A stretch of 64,000 nt of DNA, from the NCBI GenBank assembly GCA_012295275.1, contig CM022679.1:2766116-2830115 (forward strand), written 5' to 3'. Under the pieces are notes generated by a model, which did not search any database, was not told the origin of the DNA, and worked only from the letters and a program-made list of their open reading frames with translations. The position numbers and the translations under genes are program-made. Positions 51,192 to 62,299 of this stretch are shown piece after piece; positions within the stretch are counted from its first letter, which is position 1, and each line of letters opens with the position of its first letter. Source of the DNA: Chrysomallon squamiferum. Taxonomy: Eukaryota; Mollusca; Gastropoda; Neomphalida; Peltospiridae.

Positions 51192-51455
51192 CTCTAGGTG
51201 ATAAATATTTATCCGTATTTCATTTAAATTTGTTAAGCCTGTTTGATTTCAGGAATATGCTTTTTTTTTACTGGTTTTGGGTGAAACTTTTCATAATGTT
51301 TGTTCTCATATACAAAATGTGTTTGTGTGTGTGTGTTTCTCTATGTGTGTACATGAGCATGCATGCATGTGTGTGTGTGCTTGCAATGAAATTGGTTTAA
51401 CCCCATGCACTTTTTTTCAGGAACCCTCCATCTATTATTATTATTGTGTAAAATT

Positions 51456-51655
51456 NNNNNNNNNNNNNNNNNNNNNNNNNNNNNNNNNNNNNNNNNNNNN
51501 NNNNNNNNNNNNNNNNNNNNNNNNNNNNNNNNNNNNNNNNNNNNNNNNNNNNNNNNNNNNNNNNNNNNNNNNNNNNNNNNNNNNNNNNNNNNNNNNNNNN
51601 NNNNNNNNNNNNNNNNNNNNNNNNNNNNNNNNNNNNNNNNNNNNNNNNNNNNNNN
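51456..51655. other. Assembly gap of 200 N
   Basis: Exactly 200 unknown bases, probably a nominal gap size. The sequence just before it (51333-51455) is nearly identical to 40073-40208, which directly precedes the alternative TNFR-C tail exon, so the gap probably hides the tail exon of the third copy. Confidence 0.95.
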
Positions 51656-51937
51656 AAACAGTTATCACCAGATAAATCTTAATATCTGGTAAAAATCCAG
51701 AAACAGTAATTTTAATATGGACGCAAAACAAAAAGTATTGCTGTCATGTCAGGCGATCATTCAGTTCCGTTTGATTTTCAGCTCGCATTTCAACTACGGT
51801 GTCTGTTTCTTTGCACGTCTCAGGTTTGAAAAAAACCAATTCGTTTTAACAGATCTGTTTTTCTTTATCCTGATGAGGCGTGCTGTGGTTCATAGAAGAA
51901 AAAAAGATAATTAATTACTGACATATACATAGATCAG

Positions 51938-51975
<38 letters not shown>

Positions 51976-52342
51976 AGAGAAGAGAGAAGAAGAAAGAAAG
52001 AGAGAGAGAGAGAAGAAACAAATAAACAAAGAAAAAAGAAAAACAAAAAAAAAAAAGGAAAAAAGCGTATTAAACAAAAGAGACTGTCTGACAAACAAAA
52101 TTATGTATGAGGAACAGAGAAACAGTTCTTCTGAAAAAATGTTTAAATCAGAGTAACAAAGCAATGCAGGGAAGAAATAAAACTCCGACACTTGGTGACC
52201 TTTTAACACCCGCCATCATGAAAACTCTCCACACCTAACAACACTCACTGTTTTATCCCGATAAAAATGAAAGATTATACCCTTTTCTTAAATCACAGAA
52301 GTTTCAAATGACAGACATCTTCGTCTTGTTTCAGTTCTAAGG

Positions 52343-52438
52343 TGGTCACTGGTAAGACAAAGCGAGCGCGCCGGGTTTTGTCGCTTCAAGCTGTTTTTGA
52401 CGAGCAAGCGACACGACGTCTTTGTCTTATCTGGTCAC
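52343..52438. other. Imperfect long hairpin
   Basis: TAAGACAAAG near 52354 is the exact inverse of CTTTGTCTTA near 52420, and the inner TGTCGCTT near 52379 is the inverse of AAGCGACA near 52407; outer bases (ggtcac / tggtcac) are also related. The segment is less AT-rich than its surroundings. Could be a folded RNA or a transposon remnant. Confidence 0.4.
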
Positions 52439-54539
52439 ATGAACTGGTTAATGCAACGACCGTGAATTATTATCAGACAAACTAATACGAAGATCAGTTT
52501 TCTTCTGATCCGTGGGAAGGTTTATACAGAACATCTCTTACAGCTAACTGACATAACATGTGTACATTGGTGACAGTACTTTTTGTTTTAGAAAAAACAT
52601 CATAGCAGATGTTCACGCACATACACTCACACATATACATTTGTATTATAATTTTATATATATATATATATATACACAAACACATATTGCGCTAGACAAA
52701 AAGATAAAGATGAATAAAATGTAATAAAATAATTAATAATAACAATAATAAAGTAAAATAAAATAACTTAATACCTTATTAAATTCTTCGTATCAGACGT
52801 ATAACATAAATAATCATGTTTCTTATTCGTTTAGTAAATAAATAATAAATAAATAAATGAATAATTGAATAAATAAGTAAATAAATAAATGGCTGAAAGT
52901 CTTCATTAAACATTTTAACTGTAACGTGATGAATTATCAAGAAGGAACTGTTACTGCCACTAAGATGTCGATTCTGAATACAGGATCATTTATCTAGAAT
53001 CTCCTTAGACAGGAGTGTACGAATGAATGGTAATGGTAGTAATAATAGTTGTTGTTGTTGTTATAACAGAAGTAGTAGTGGAAGTAACCATAGCAGTAAT
53101 AGAAGTAGTAATAATAGTAGTAGCAGTAGTAGTAGTAGCAGCAGTAGCAATAGTACTAGTAATGATAATAGTAATAGTAACTGAAGTAGTAGTTTTAGTA
53201 GTTGAAATAATAGTAACGGTGATTTTTTTCTTGAACTTTTAAACAGCATCCTTTATAATGTTAAAACACCATCACTTTTGTTAATAAAACACAACACAGT
53301 TTGACAAGACACGTCAGAACAGGATATAGCAAAATGACTTTTTTCTTTTCTTCGCATTCAGTGCAAACCTGATTTTTACAATCCACGATTTAATGGCATA
53401 AATAACTGCGCAAACGTATTAGCCATAATGAGTGGTAAACACGAAACGGGAGATCTTGCGAAAAGCCGCTATTGCTTCGCTCTTCCCCGTAAAGCGTGAA
53501 ACGAGTGTTTCCAATGCAAAGCAGAGTCAATTATTAGCGACTGGCAGAATTGTGTCGTCGCTGGCGATATCCGAGAGATGAAAAGCGACGTGAATATTCT
53601 TCTGATTTTCAGACAAACAAATAAGAAAGATAAGAAAAGCCGGACGCAGTCGGTGGATGTAGGTCTTTACGACAGGACAGGTGCGGATCCTAGGGTGAAA
53701 AGAGTTTAGTGAAAAGAGTTTAGAACTCAGACTGGGCCGGTGATGGGTATGGTTTGTTACATCAGTCCGCCTCTCGGAGGACTCATTGAGTTATTTCTCA
53801 CTGCAGCCAATGTTCAACAGCTGATTAAGAAAGACCGTGGTATGTGCTACCCTGTCTGTGGGTTTACTGTTGCTAACTGAGACAGGGGATTTCCCCTCTC
53901 CTTATCTGTATTCGTAAATAAAATGTATTGAATTAAACAAAACAAGTGCCAATATTTAAGTTTATTTTGCTGTTTGATCCTGTTTTCACACATCCTTATA
54001 AAACATAACGAGTCTGTATTGTCCATAGTGATCGGCACCGGTAAATATTGTTGGATCCGCCCCCAAATAAGGATAAGACTTGTGGATTAGTGTACTTTAG
54101 AAAGCTGTTACAAGACTTAACGCACTTTAACAGGAATCTGCTCATTAAAACAAACCAGTTGTTTCTCTTTGGCACTTAACTAAAATAAAAACCGACTGAA
54201 AATTCTCTTCCAGCGGTTCTGTAAAGCTGCTAATTTGAAGGACATAAACAAATCTTATAAGTCTTAGTACCCACTGATATCAGCAAAAAAATATATAAAA
54301 TAAAATAAAATAAATCAGGTTTGATCCTTTGTTTACCGGAACAAGTTGAAACTGAGTTAGAATTATTTCCTCTTGTTTGTTTTGCCTGTAATGGAAAGCA
54401 GGACAGACAAACGTAAACTGTTGACTACTTTGTAAAATATCAACAAATCATGCAAACAGCTGGGGACCAGTGAGAGTCAAAACTACGTCATCAGAATGTG
54501 TGTTGTTCCAGTGCCACATCAAGAAAGGATGTATTTTTT

Positions 54540-54790
54540 CAGTGTTAATCTGTCTGAAAATCTACAGCGTCTGAAGGTCTACAACGTCTGAAGATATATA
54601 ATATCTTTAGATTTACAGTGCCTGTACGTTTACAACGTCTGGATATCTAAACTATCTAAAGATATACAGTGACTGGAGATCTACAATACCTGGATATCTA
54701 CAGTGTCTGGAGATTTACAATGTTTGGGTATCTCAAATGTTTGGAATATTCAGTCTCTGGATATTGATAATGTTTGGAAGTATCTGGACA
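54540..54790. repeat. Degenerate short tandem repeat, unit about 18-20 bp
   Basis: Roughly a dozen variants of 'gtctggagatctacaa' follow one another. No open frame. Confidence 0.8.
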
Positions 54791-56876
54791 CGAAACGTCT
54801 CTGGACTTGCACTGTCTGTACATCAGCCGGGGCTAGAGCTCTGCAGAGACGGAGACGGAGACGGCAACAACGTCGCTAACTGCGAGTGATAAATTATAAC
54901 ACTGTCTGAGTAATTACCGCTTGCTGCAGTCGTCTTTCTCGCAGCATCTCAGTGAATCTAGACGTCTTAGCTTGAGCCTCTTTGATTGGAGACTAAGCAC
55001 ATGAGGGTTAAATTTTGGCGACATCTGACCACCGTCTGATAGCCAAAGCGATCTCGCCATCCATTTATAGATGACGGCAATTCTAAGATAACTGTGTGTG
55101 TTCGAAGAGGGATATAATTTGGCCTCATTTTCAGAGACAGTTATTTCGAGTTTCATTAAATGGTTCAGTCTGACGAATGAATTACAGACAGACTGATTCT
55201 AAGAGACTGAAAAAAAAAAAGGAAAAGAGAGAAACGGAATTATGAAATCAGGAATGAAAGAAAGATGTAATAACTGCCATAGAGACATAAACAAATAAGA
55301 AAATAAGAAGAAAAATGGTTACACACGTACCTACAAACATGCACATTAACATCTATACATACACACATATATACATACAACCATACAGACATACACATTT
55401 ATACACATTTATACATACTCACATATATACATATACGATTTTGTACCCAAACACACACATTATACATATAGATATACATAAATACACAGACATAAATACA
55501 CAGACATATACAAACACACCGTAGATAAGTTCAGCGTGCAAAATGAACGTTATCTTTTTTCTTCTTCTTCTTTTCTGTTTATCACAAATTAATGTGAAAA
55601 AGTTGCGTGCTGTCATCACATCATCAACTAAGAAATGAGATCGTTCGTTACCCTTGTTTCTTCTCAGTTGTCCATTTACGATGTTTTCAGACGTCAGGCA
55701 GTGTAGGAGAAACCACCGCTAATGAATCAGTTAATGAACAAACAGAATGGTAGACGTTTGAATGAAAAGGTGCTTAACGATGCACTCTGTCATACTGACA
55801 GTTATTTGGAGTCAGACATTAATGTTTTAAATACGATTATAACGGAGAAGACATTGTACAAACGGAGTAGTGATACATTAACTGTTTTTATATTTTGATA
55901 CTGACTGTTATTTCATGGCGAGATCTTACAAAAAAAAAAAAAAAAAATTGTTTTTATAGATGACAATAGAAAGGACACCTGTCTTTTGTAAATAATCGTT
56001 GTGCTGTATTTGGAAACACGCACAGATAAAAAAATACAAAATAGACTTGAATCCTTCCTTCACTGAAATTTCTCGTCTTACAGTATTCTGTTTCTTTTAA
56101 ATTTATTTTCTTGTTGTTTTTTTTCACGGCTTCTGATGACACTAAGATCTAGAGGTATATTTCAGGGAGAAAAGAGTAACACAAGTAATGGAAATATTAT
56201 TAGTTAAATTCAGCCATATATATGCAGTGTGTAATTACTTTCTAAAATACAAACACACATATACGTACATACATGCACACACATACATACTTACATCCCT
56301 CCGCATACATACATCATACACACATACATACGCACACATACACATACGAACATACACGCATACAGACAAATACATACATACATGCACATACACACATATA
56401 TGCATGCACACATGCACATATACATACATATATACATACATACATACATACTCATACACATAAAAACACAGACACAGACACATACACACACATACATACA
56501 CATACATATAGTTATAAAATACTGTTGGGAATCAAAACTTTCAAAAACAGGCTCTAACTGACTATCTGAGGTTGGCCAAGCATAGGTCCAAATGTTGCCA
56601 CAGTCTACCAAGTGAAATTATTAATTATAATTATTTTCCGAAATGTAAAAAATAAATTTAAAAAAAAGGTCTAAGACAATGGTGAAAGCATTATTATATT
56701 AACACTGATGAGATGGGTAGGTTAATCATTGTGTAATACAATACAGCGGGGTGAGGATTAAGTTACGTTAGTCATTGAGCTCACATTGTTAACATTTACT
56801 GAATTCATGAAATTCCAAGAAAGAGTTTATTCGAAATGGTGTGAATCAGATGAATTCCAACAGTATACATATATTA

Positions 56877-56880
<4 letters not shown>

Positions 56881-56953
<73 letters not shown>
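56881..56953. repeat. (CT)n microsatellite
   Basis: About 36 uninterrupted CT units. Confidence 0.95.
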
Positions 56954-56956
<3 letters not shown>

Positions 56957-58055
56957 TTCAAATTCGTTCGTTTTCATACATGTTTACGTATCCACACGTG
57001 CATACACTGACATACCGACGTACGTACTCATAGAATTCTTCTCAAAATGACGCCCACAGTAATACATACGACCACCCAGATTAAGCAAAACTAATTAACT
57101 TGTAATTAATCAGGAGTTAATCAGCATGATTACGTCTGAAATATTTTTCTTGACTTAATAATATTCTAAGAAATAAATAATATCAAATTGTGAGGTATAT
57201 TAATCACAATGCATGAACAGTTGCTGAAACGAGCAAAGCTGTTTTCATTTTCATAATTTTTCTTTTTTAATTTTTGTAGCTGAATATCGTATTATGGTGT
57301 TACTGACCGAACGAGCTTTTTAAACACACATTAGAATAACACCTAGTTAAAAAGTATAAAGGAGTACAGTTTAAAACTAAATTATACGTCGCCGTTTCTT
57401 ACGTTTCAACTATAGCAGTGACGTCAGTTCATAGATCGAGGATTAATGAGCTACATGAGTTTATAGTAGTAATGACGTAATGTGCAGTTTAAAGAACAAT
57501 GTTCAAGGTTTTGTATTACTGAATAACACAAACACACACACACACACATACATAAATTTAAGTACGCACATGCACATGCACAGATGGATGCATACATGTG
57601 TTCTTATATATATACTTACATACGGACTCATAAATACACACTTGGATACACAAACGTACATATTCATACAATCACATACACATATTTATATATATATATA
57701 TATAGTGACAGATATACATATAACGTAAATATACACATACGAACACAGCTAACACATAAAAAATACACGATGTGCACCAAAAACGTTAAGAATTTTGACA
57801 CAGTTTTGCAGTCGCTCGGTAAAAGAAAAACACTGCGAAGAAACCTATCATTTAACTGAGAAGTGATTTCCGTGTTTTGTGACAGCTTATCACTTCAAAT
57901 CACCAATAAAACGTGTTTTCTTCCATTTACTACAGTCACAGCTCATACTCACGCAGGCCATCTGCTCACGTTTCATTAGTTTACAAAATAACATAAACCC
58001 TTTTTTTTTGTCAGTTACTTAGACATCGTGACTTTTTATTTATTAGTTACAGTAC

Positions 58056-58187
58056 CAGGGGCGGTAACTAGTGTCAGCCACTTCTTGTAAATAATGTGTA
58101 CAATCCTTATTTCTTCTTCTTTATAATGAAATTCTTTGTATCTTAAAATGTAAACACAGCACAATCAATTTCCATGATCCGCCCCTG
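58056..58187. mobile_element. Short hAT-like inverted-repeat element
   Basis: 132 bp with ends CAGGGGCGGTA and ATCCGCCCCTG, inverted copies of each other in nine of eleven bases. The outside 8-mers (tacagtac and aatactat) match only partly. No open frame. Confidence 0.6.
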
Positions 58188-58481
58188 AATACTATGTAAA
58201 ATTCTTGTCCTTGCTGTTGCCTAGAAACAGCAATGAGAGAAAAGAAAACAGGAAGTAAAGTATTTCACTACAGAGATATTATTAAGCTTGCGTGACGAAA
58301 AATAGCCTAGTTTTACGTTAGGGTCAAAACGTCTTAATGTTACAGATTATCGCTCATTAGTTGTTTAATCATTTTAAATAGTGTGTTTATAAGAAATACG
58401 CACACTGAAATACAGACTGGTATCAGGTTGAGTAAACATTATAAATGGGCACATAATTATTGTGTTATGTATTCACTACAC

Positions 58482-58548
<67 letters not shown>

Positions 58549-58861
58549 CAATATTTTTAACAATGTTTTAATTAAATATCGTGACCGGTATATAAATTAT
58601 CTCATATTAATTCATGTACAAAGAGAACTATCGTGACAAACCACAATTAACTGTTATTACAAATGTTGCGAGAACTCTAATGATTAAAGGTAATGTATCT
58701 TTGTAATCAACTACAGTCACGTACTTTTCTACGTAGTTTTCCTTTTGTGTGATTGTATGTGTGTGTGTGTGAGAGAGAGATACCCTTTCATTACAACGTA
58801 CGTTTGACATGTTATACTTTCACAAAACAGAGCTATCAGTTAGATATTTGTTTACTTGCAG

Positions 58862-59409
58862 GTGATCTGTTCATCCTGGTGTACAGCATTGACAACCGAG
58901 AGAGCTTTGATGAAGTCAGACGTCTGCTAGATCAGATTGTCGAGTGTAAGAGTCAGTGTCGCAGCGTAAAGGACGTCAAGCTGCTCAACGTGCCTATCAT
59001 GATCGTTGGCAACAAGTGTGACCTTGAGAAGGACAGAGTCATTGACCAGAATGACGTCATCAATCTTCTGGAAGGACGTTCCAACACCATCTACACGGAG
59101 TGCTCGGCTAAGAAGAACGTAAATATTGAGGATGTGTTCGTACGACTTTTCCACACAGCCAAACTGCCTTCTGAAATGAGTCCATCGCTACATCGCAAAG
59201 TGCACCCCCAGTACGTGGGCAAAGGCAGCTCGCCCGTGGCTGGCAGAGTCATGTCCATCAGAAGGAAGACCAGTGATGCCTGTGGGGCGGTGGCTCCCAA
59301 TGCCAGACGACCCAGCATCAGAACCGATCTGCTGGTTGCCCAGAGCCGGACAAACTCCAGTACGTCACCAGATGACGATACGAGAGATGCCAAGTGTGTT
59401 CTTCAGTGA
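58862..59409 (+). CDS. RASD1: Dexras1/Rhes-like Ras GTPase, 3' exon only
   Basis: A single exon after the acceptor cttgcag, beginning in phase 1 (Gly-Asp-Leu-Phe), encodes the C-terminal 182 residues. It holds the second half of the G domain: FILVYSIDNRESFDEV, the guanine-specificity motif NKCD in MIVGNKCDLE, and ECSAKKN. It is followed by the extended tail typical of the RASD family: AKLPSEMSPSLHRKV, then APNARRPSIRTDLL, ending in the CAAX box CVLQ, so farnesylation is expected. RASD proteins are monomeric GTPases linked to G-protein and nitric-oxide signalling. The P-loop and switch exons are not visible upstream in the window. AATAAA at 59599-59604 is the likely polyadenylation signal. The exact member (RASD1 or RASD2) cannot be fixed; an invertebrate usually has one. 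Confidence 0.9.
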
Positions 59410-60310
59410 CCATCATTGCTGTGTTACTGTGTTACGTACAAAATGTTACTGTGTTACACAAACACGTAAAAGTATTACACACAAACAACTTACTATGTCA
59501 AACAAAGTTACTGGGTTACGTGAAGTGTGTTACATATATAATTATAAACTATATTGTTTTATACAATAGACGTTACTAAACGTTACCGTATTTTATACAA
59601 TAAACCTACCGTGTTTATACAATTGATATAACAAATATAATAACAGCACATTAGTTTGATGTATACAAAATTAATATAGTTTATTGAATATAAACAATGT
59701 TACAGTGTAAAGACAAAGATACAATGTTAGAAAATGTTTTGTTATAGAGAAAAATGCAAACAAAAAACCCCACAAAAACAACAACAACAACAAAAATATC
59801 GTGGAAGACAGGTAAAATCAGAATGAATGTTGACATAATGACTTCATAAACAGACAGTGACCCCAAAACTAAATTTTTGAATTAAAATGTCGACTTGTAA
59901 TCTGAAATTAAAATTACATTTGAATGTTGACAAAATAATTTTCCTTGAACCTTAGAATTCATGGAAACTATTGGTCAATAAAAGAAAAATTTTAAAAATT
60001 GAATTTCTTTGAGAGAGATAATTTCTTTTTAAATTTTAGATCATCAAATAAACTCATGATTAACAAAAAAAAGAGTAAAAACAGAAACTATCTCGAACAA
60101 TCAATACATCGAACTTCGACATAATGGTGTTTAGCTGAGTGTTACTCGATGTTTCACTTGAGGCAACTTCAACTTGAGGCCAATTTCACATTAACTGTTG
60201 TAAAATGTTCGATCTTTAAACTGAAGTATCTTGGTTCAAATCCTGAAGGAGGAAACTGAGAAGTCATATAGATTCGTGTTTTTATGTGTTGTGTTTGTCA
60301 GATAAAGTCT
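59410..60310. other. 3' flank of the Ras-like gene
   Basis: 3' untranslated sequence with short direct repeats of 'ttactgtgttac' (59418-59460) up to AATAAA at 59599, then AT-rich sequence with nothing recognised. Confidence 0.6.
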
Positions 60311-60313
60311 ATA

Positions 60314-60900
60314 TTTAATACATACTCTGTTTACACGTGTTAGTGAATGATATTTAATACATGCTCTGTTTACACGTGTATTAGTGAATGACATTTAGTA
60401 CATATTCTGTTTACACGTGTTAGTGAATGACATTTAATACATGCTCTGTTTACACGTGTTAGTGAATGACATTAATACATGCTCTGTTTACACGTGTTAA
60501 TGAATGACATTTAATACATACTCTGTTTACACGTGTTAATGAATGACATTTAATACATACTCTGTTTACACGTGTTAATGAATGACATTTAATACATGCT
60601 CTGTTTACACGTGTTAATGAATTACATTTAATACATGCTCTGTTTACACGTGTATTAGTGAATGACATTAATACATGCTCTGTTTACACGTGTATTAGTG
60701 AATGACATTTAATACATACTCTGTTTACACGTGTTAATGAATGACATTAATACATGCTCTGTTTACACGTGTTAGTGAATGACATTAATACATGCTCTGT
60801 TTACACGTGTTAGTGAATGACATTTAATAATGTTCTGTTTACACGTGCTTTATTGAATGACATTTAATACATACTCTGTTTCCACGTGCGTTAATGAATG
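60314..60900. repeat. Minisatellite of about 15 units of 38-41 bp
   Basis: Fifteen head-to-tail units of the form 'ctctgtttacacgtgt' + 'ta(a/g)tgaatgacatttaatacat'. Thirteen or more keep the palindrome ACACGTGT, so each unit has a CACGTG E-box. The last two units are the most diverged. Units with an extra 'at' after the palindrome alternate with those without. Confidence 0.95.
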
Positions 60901-60906
60901 GCTTAT

Positions 60907-61165
60907 CAGTGGCGGATTTAGACACACACTGAACAGACAGGACGCAGAAGCTTCACGAATTAAACTTTCGAGGCACTTTTGTCACACGACCATAACAGCT
61001 TGCCAAATTACATCTTCGTCAGGTTTACGACATTTCAGGATAAAAATCCATATGCTTATCATTTAGCGTGCTTTCTGTCAGAGAAGTGTTAAAGCTTGCC
61101 CAAGATTTTCACAAAAATCTGATTTTACCAGAGTTCTGTTCAGGAAACGTCTAAATCCGGACCGA
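60907..61165. mobile_element. Possible inverted-repeat DNA element next to the minisatellite
   Basis: The left end CAGTGGCGGATTTAGAC and the right end GTCTAAATCCGGACCG are inverted over eleven bases (CGGATTTAGAC). This layout is common for hAT-like elements, but no target duplication is evident. About 259 bp. It begins right after the minisatellite. Confidence 0.55.
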
Positions 61166-61538
61166 CTACATGAATGTAGTTGCCTAATGATACAACTTTA
61201 ATAGAGAATGACTGAAATATGTATTGAGTATTCACTGTGCATGTACAGATACATACGTTTTGTACTTTGTGTTATGTTTTAAACAACATCTGAATGGTCA
61301 GAGATTTCTCAATGAGTTTGTTTTTTGTTTTTGTATAGTATAACACAGAGGATACTAATTTCTTACAAGACACACGTTTTAGGATCTATTAGTCATTAAA
61401 ACTGTAGCGACAGTTTGTGTGGTGTGTGTGTGTGTGTGTGTGTGTGTTTGTGGCTGTGCGTGAGAGATAGAGTAGAAAGGGAAAAGAAAGAGGGACACAC
61501 AGAGTGACAGAAAGAGAAAGACAGGAAGAGAGAGAGAG

Positions 61539-61549
<11 letters not shown>

Positions 61550-61625
<76 letters not shown>
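61550..61625. repeat. (GA)n microsatellite
   Basis: More than 35 GA units, preceded by imperfect GA-rich sequence and a (GT)n run at 61418-61448. Confidence 0.95.
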
Positions 61626-61628
<3 letters not shown>

Positions 61629-61684
61629 TTAGTTTGCTGCGAGTTAGTTGCACGGTAATAGTACGTTTTTATTTTATTTTTAAA

Positions 61685-61916
61685 CATGATCCGATATGAA
61701 TACAAATTTCAAGAGTTAAATGGAACATGATCCAGTATGAATATTAATTGCAAGAGTTAAAGACAATATGATCCAGTATGAATATTAATTTCAAGAGTTA
61801 AATACAACATGATTCAGTATGCATACTAATTTCAAGAGTTAAATATATCCAGTATGAATACTAATTTCAAGAGTTAAATATATCCAGAATGAATGCTAAT
61901 TTCAAGAGATGTGTTT
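61685..61916. repeat. Tandem repeat of six units, 35-46 bp
   Basis: Each unit contains 'atccagtatgaatactaatt' followed by 'tcaagagttaaat'. The last units are shortened by loss of the 'acaacatg' part. Confidence 0.9.
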
Positions 61917-62104
61917 TTCAGAAGCTTGGTTTAAACAAAGACTGAAAGATGCCCGCGGGTTTACTGATCCGTGTGTCCATTAATAGAATAATGCAAATAT
62001 CCAATAACTTGAAAAACGAGAGAGGAAAATGAGAATACAACACACTCAGCTATCTCATTACAGTAAACACAAACAAAATCTTCATCGTGACCATCTGTTA
62101 ATAG

Positions 62105-62106
<2 letters not shown>

Positions 62107-62199
<93 letters not shown>

Positions 62200-62214
62200 C
62201 TGTCTCTCTCTTTT

Positions 62215-62287
<73 letters not shown>
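62107..62287. repeat. (CT)n(TA)n(CT)n compound microsatellite
   Basis: Two long CT arrays flank about 13 TA units. Open frames across it are simple-sequence artefacts. Confidence 0.95.
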
Positions 62288-62291
<4 letters not shown>

Positions 62292-62299
62292 GTCACATC

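Larger units (their letters stand above)
51656..58861. other. Long stretch without a recognised gene
   Basis: Contains a (GA)n-rich tract at 51935-52020, a hairpin-forming segment at 52343-52438, (AAAT)n tracts, a (GTA)n-type tract at 53036-53220, a less AT-rich patch at 53430-53780, degenerate tandem repeats at 54540-54790, (ACAT)n tracts at 55360-55520 and 56240-56510, (CT)n at 56881-56953, and (GA)n at 58482-58544. Long open frames here are low-complexity products of the microsatellites. The upstream exons of the Ras-like gene should lie on this side but I could not find them. A 65-codon frame starting at ATG 51717 is unassigned. Confidence 0.5.

Noticed and set aside
51717-51914. 65-codon ATG frame right after the gap.
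   Set aside because: No similarity to the receptor tails or any family I know; could be chance next to an N run.
53027-53249. Val- or Leu-rich frames on both strands.
   Set aside because: They are products of an imperfect (GTA)n microsatellite.
55315-56611. Several open frames of 66-106 codons.
   Set aside because: They are translations of (ACAT)n and (ACAC)n microsatellites on both strands.
58831-58861. The frame just before the Ras-like exon reads YQLDI, like the RASD family block before the missing segment.
   Set aside because: It lies in the pyrimidine-rich run of the acceptor, and about 15 residues expected between it and GDLF are absent. Probably coincidence.
60233-60250. GGTTCAAATCC resembles a tRNA B box.
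   Set aside because: The flanks do not fold as a tRNA, and no SINE-like copy was seen elsewhere in the window.
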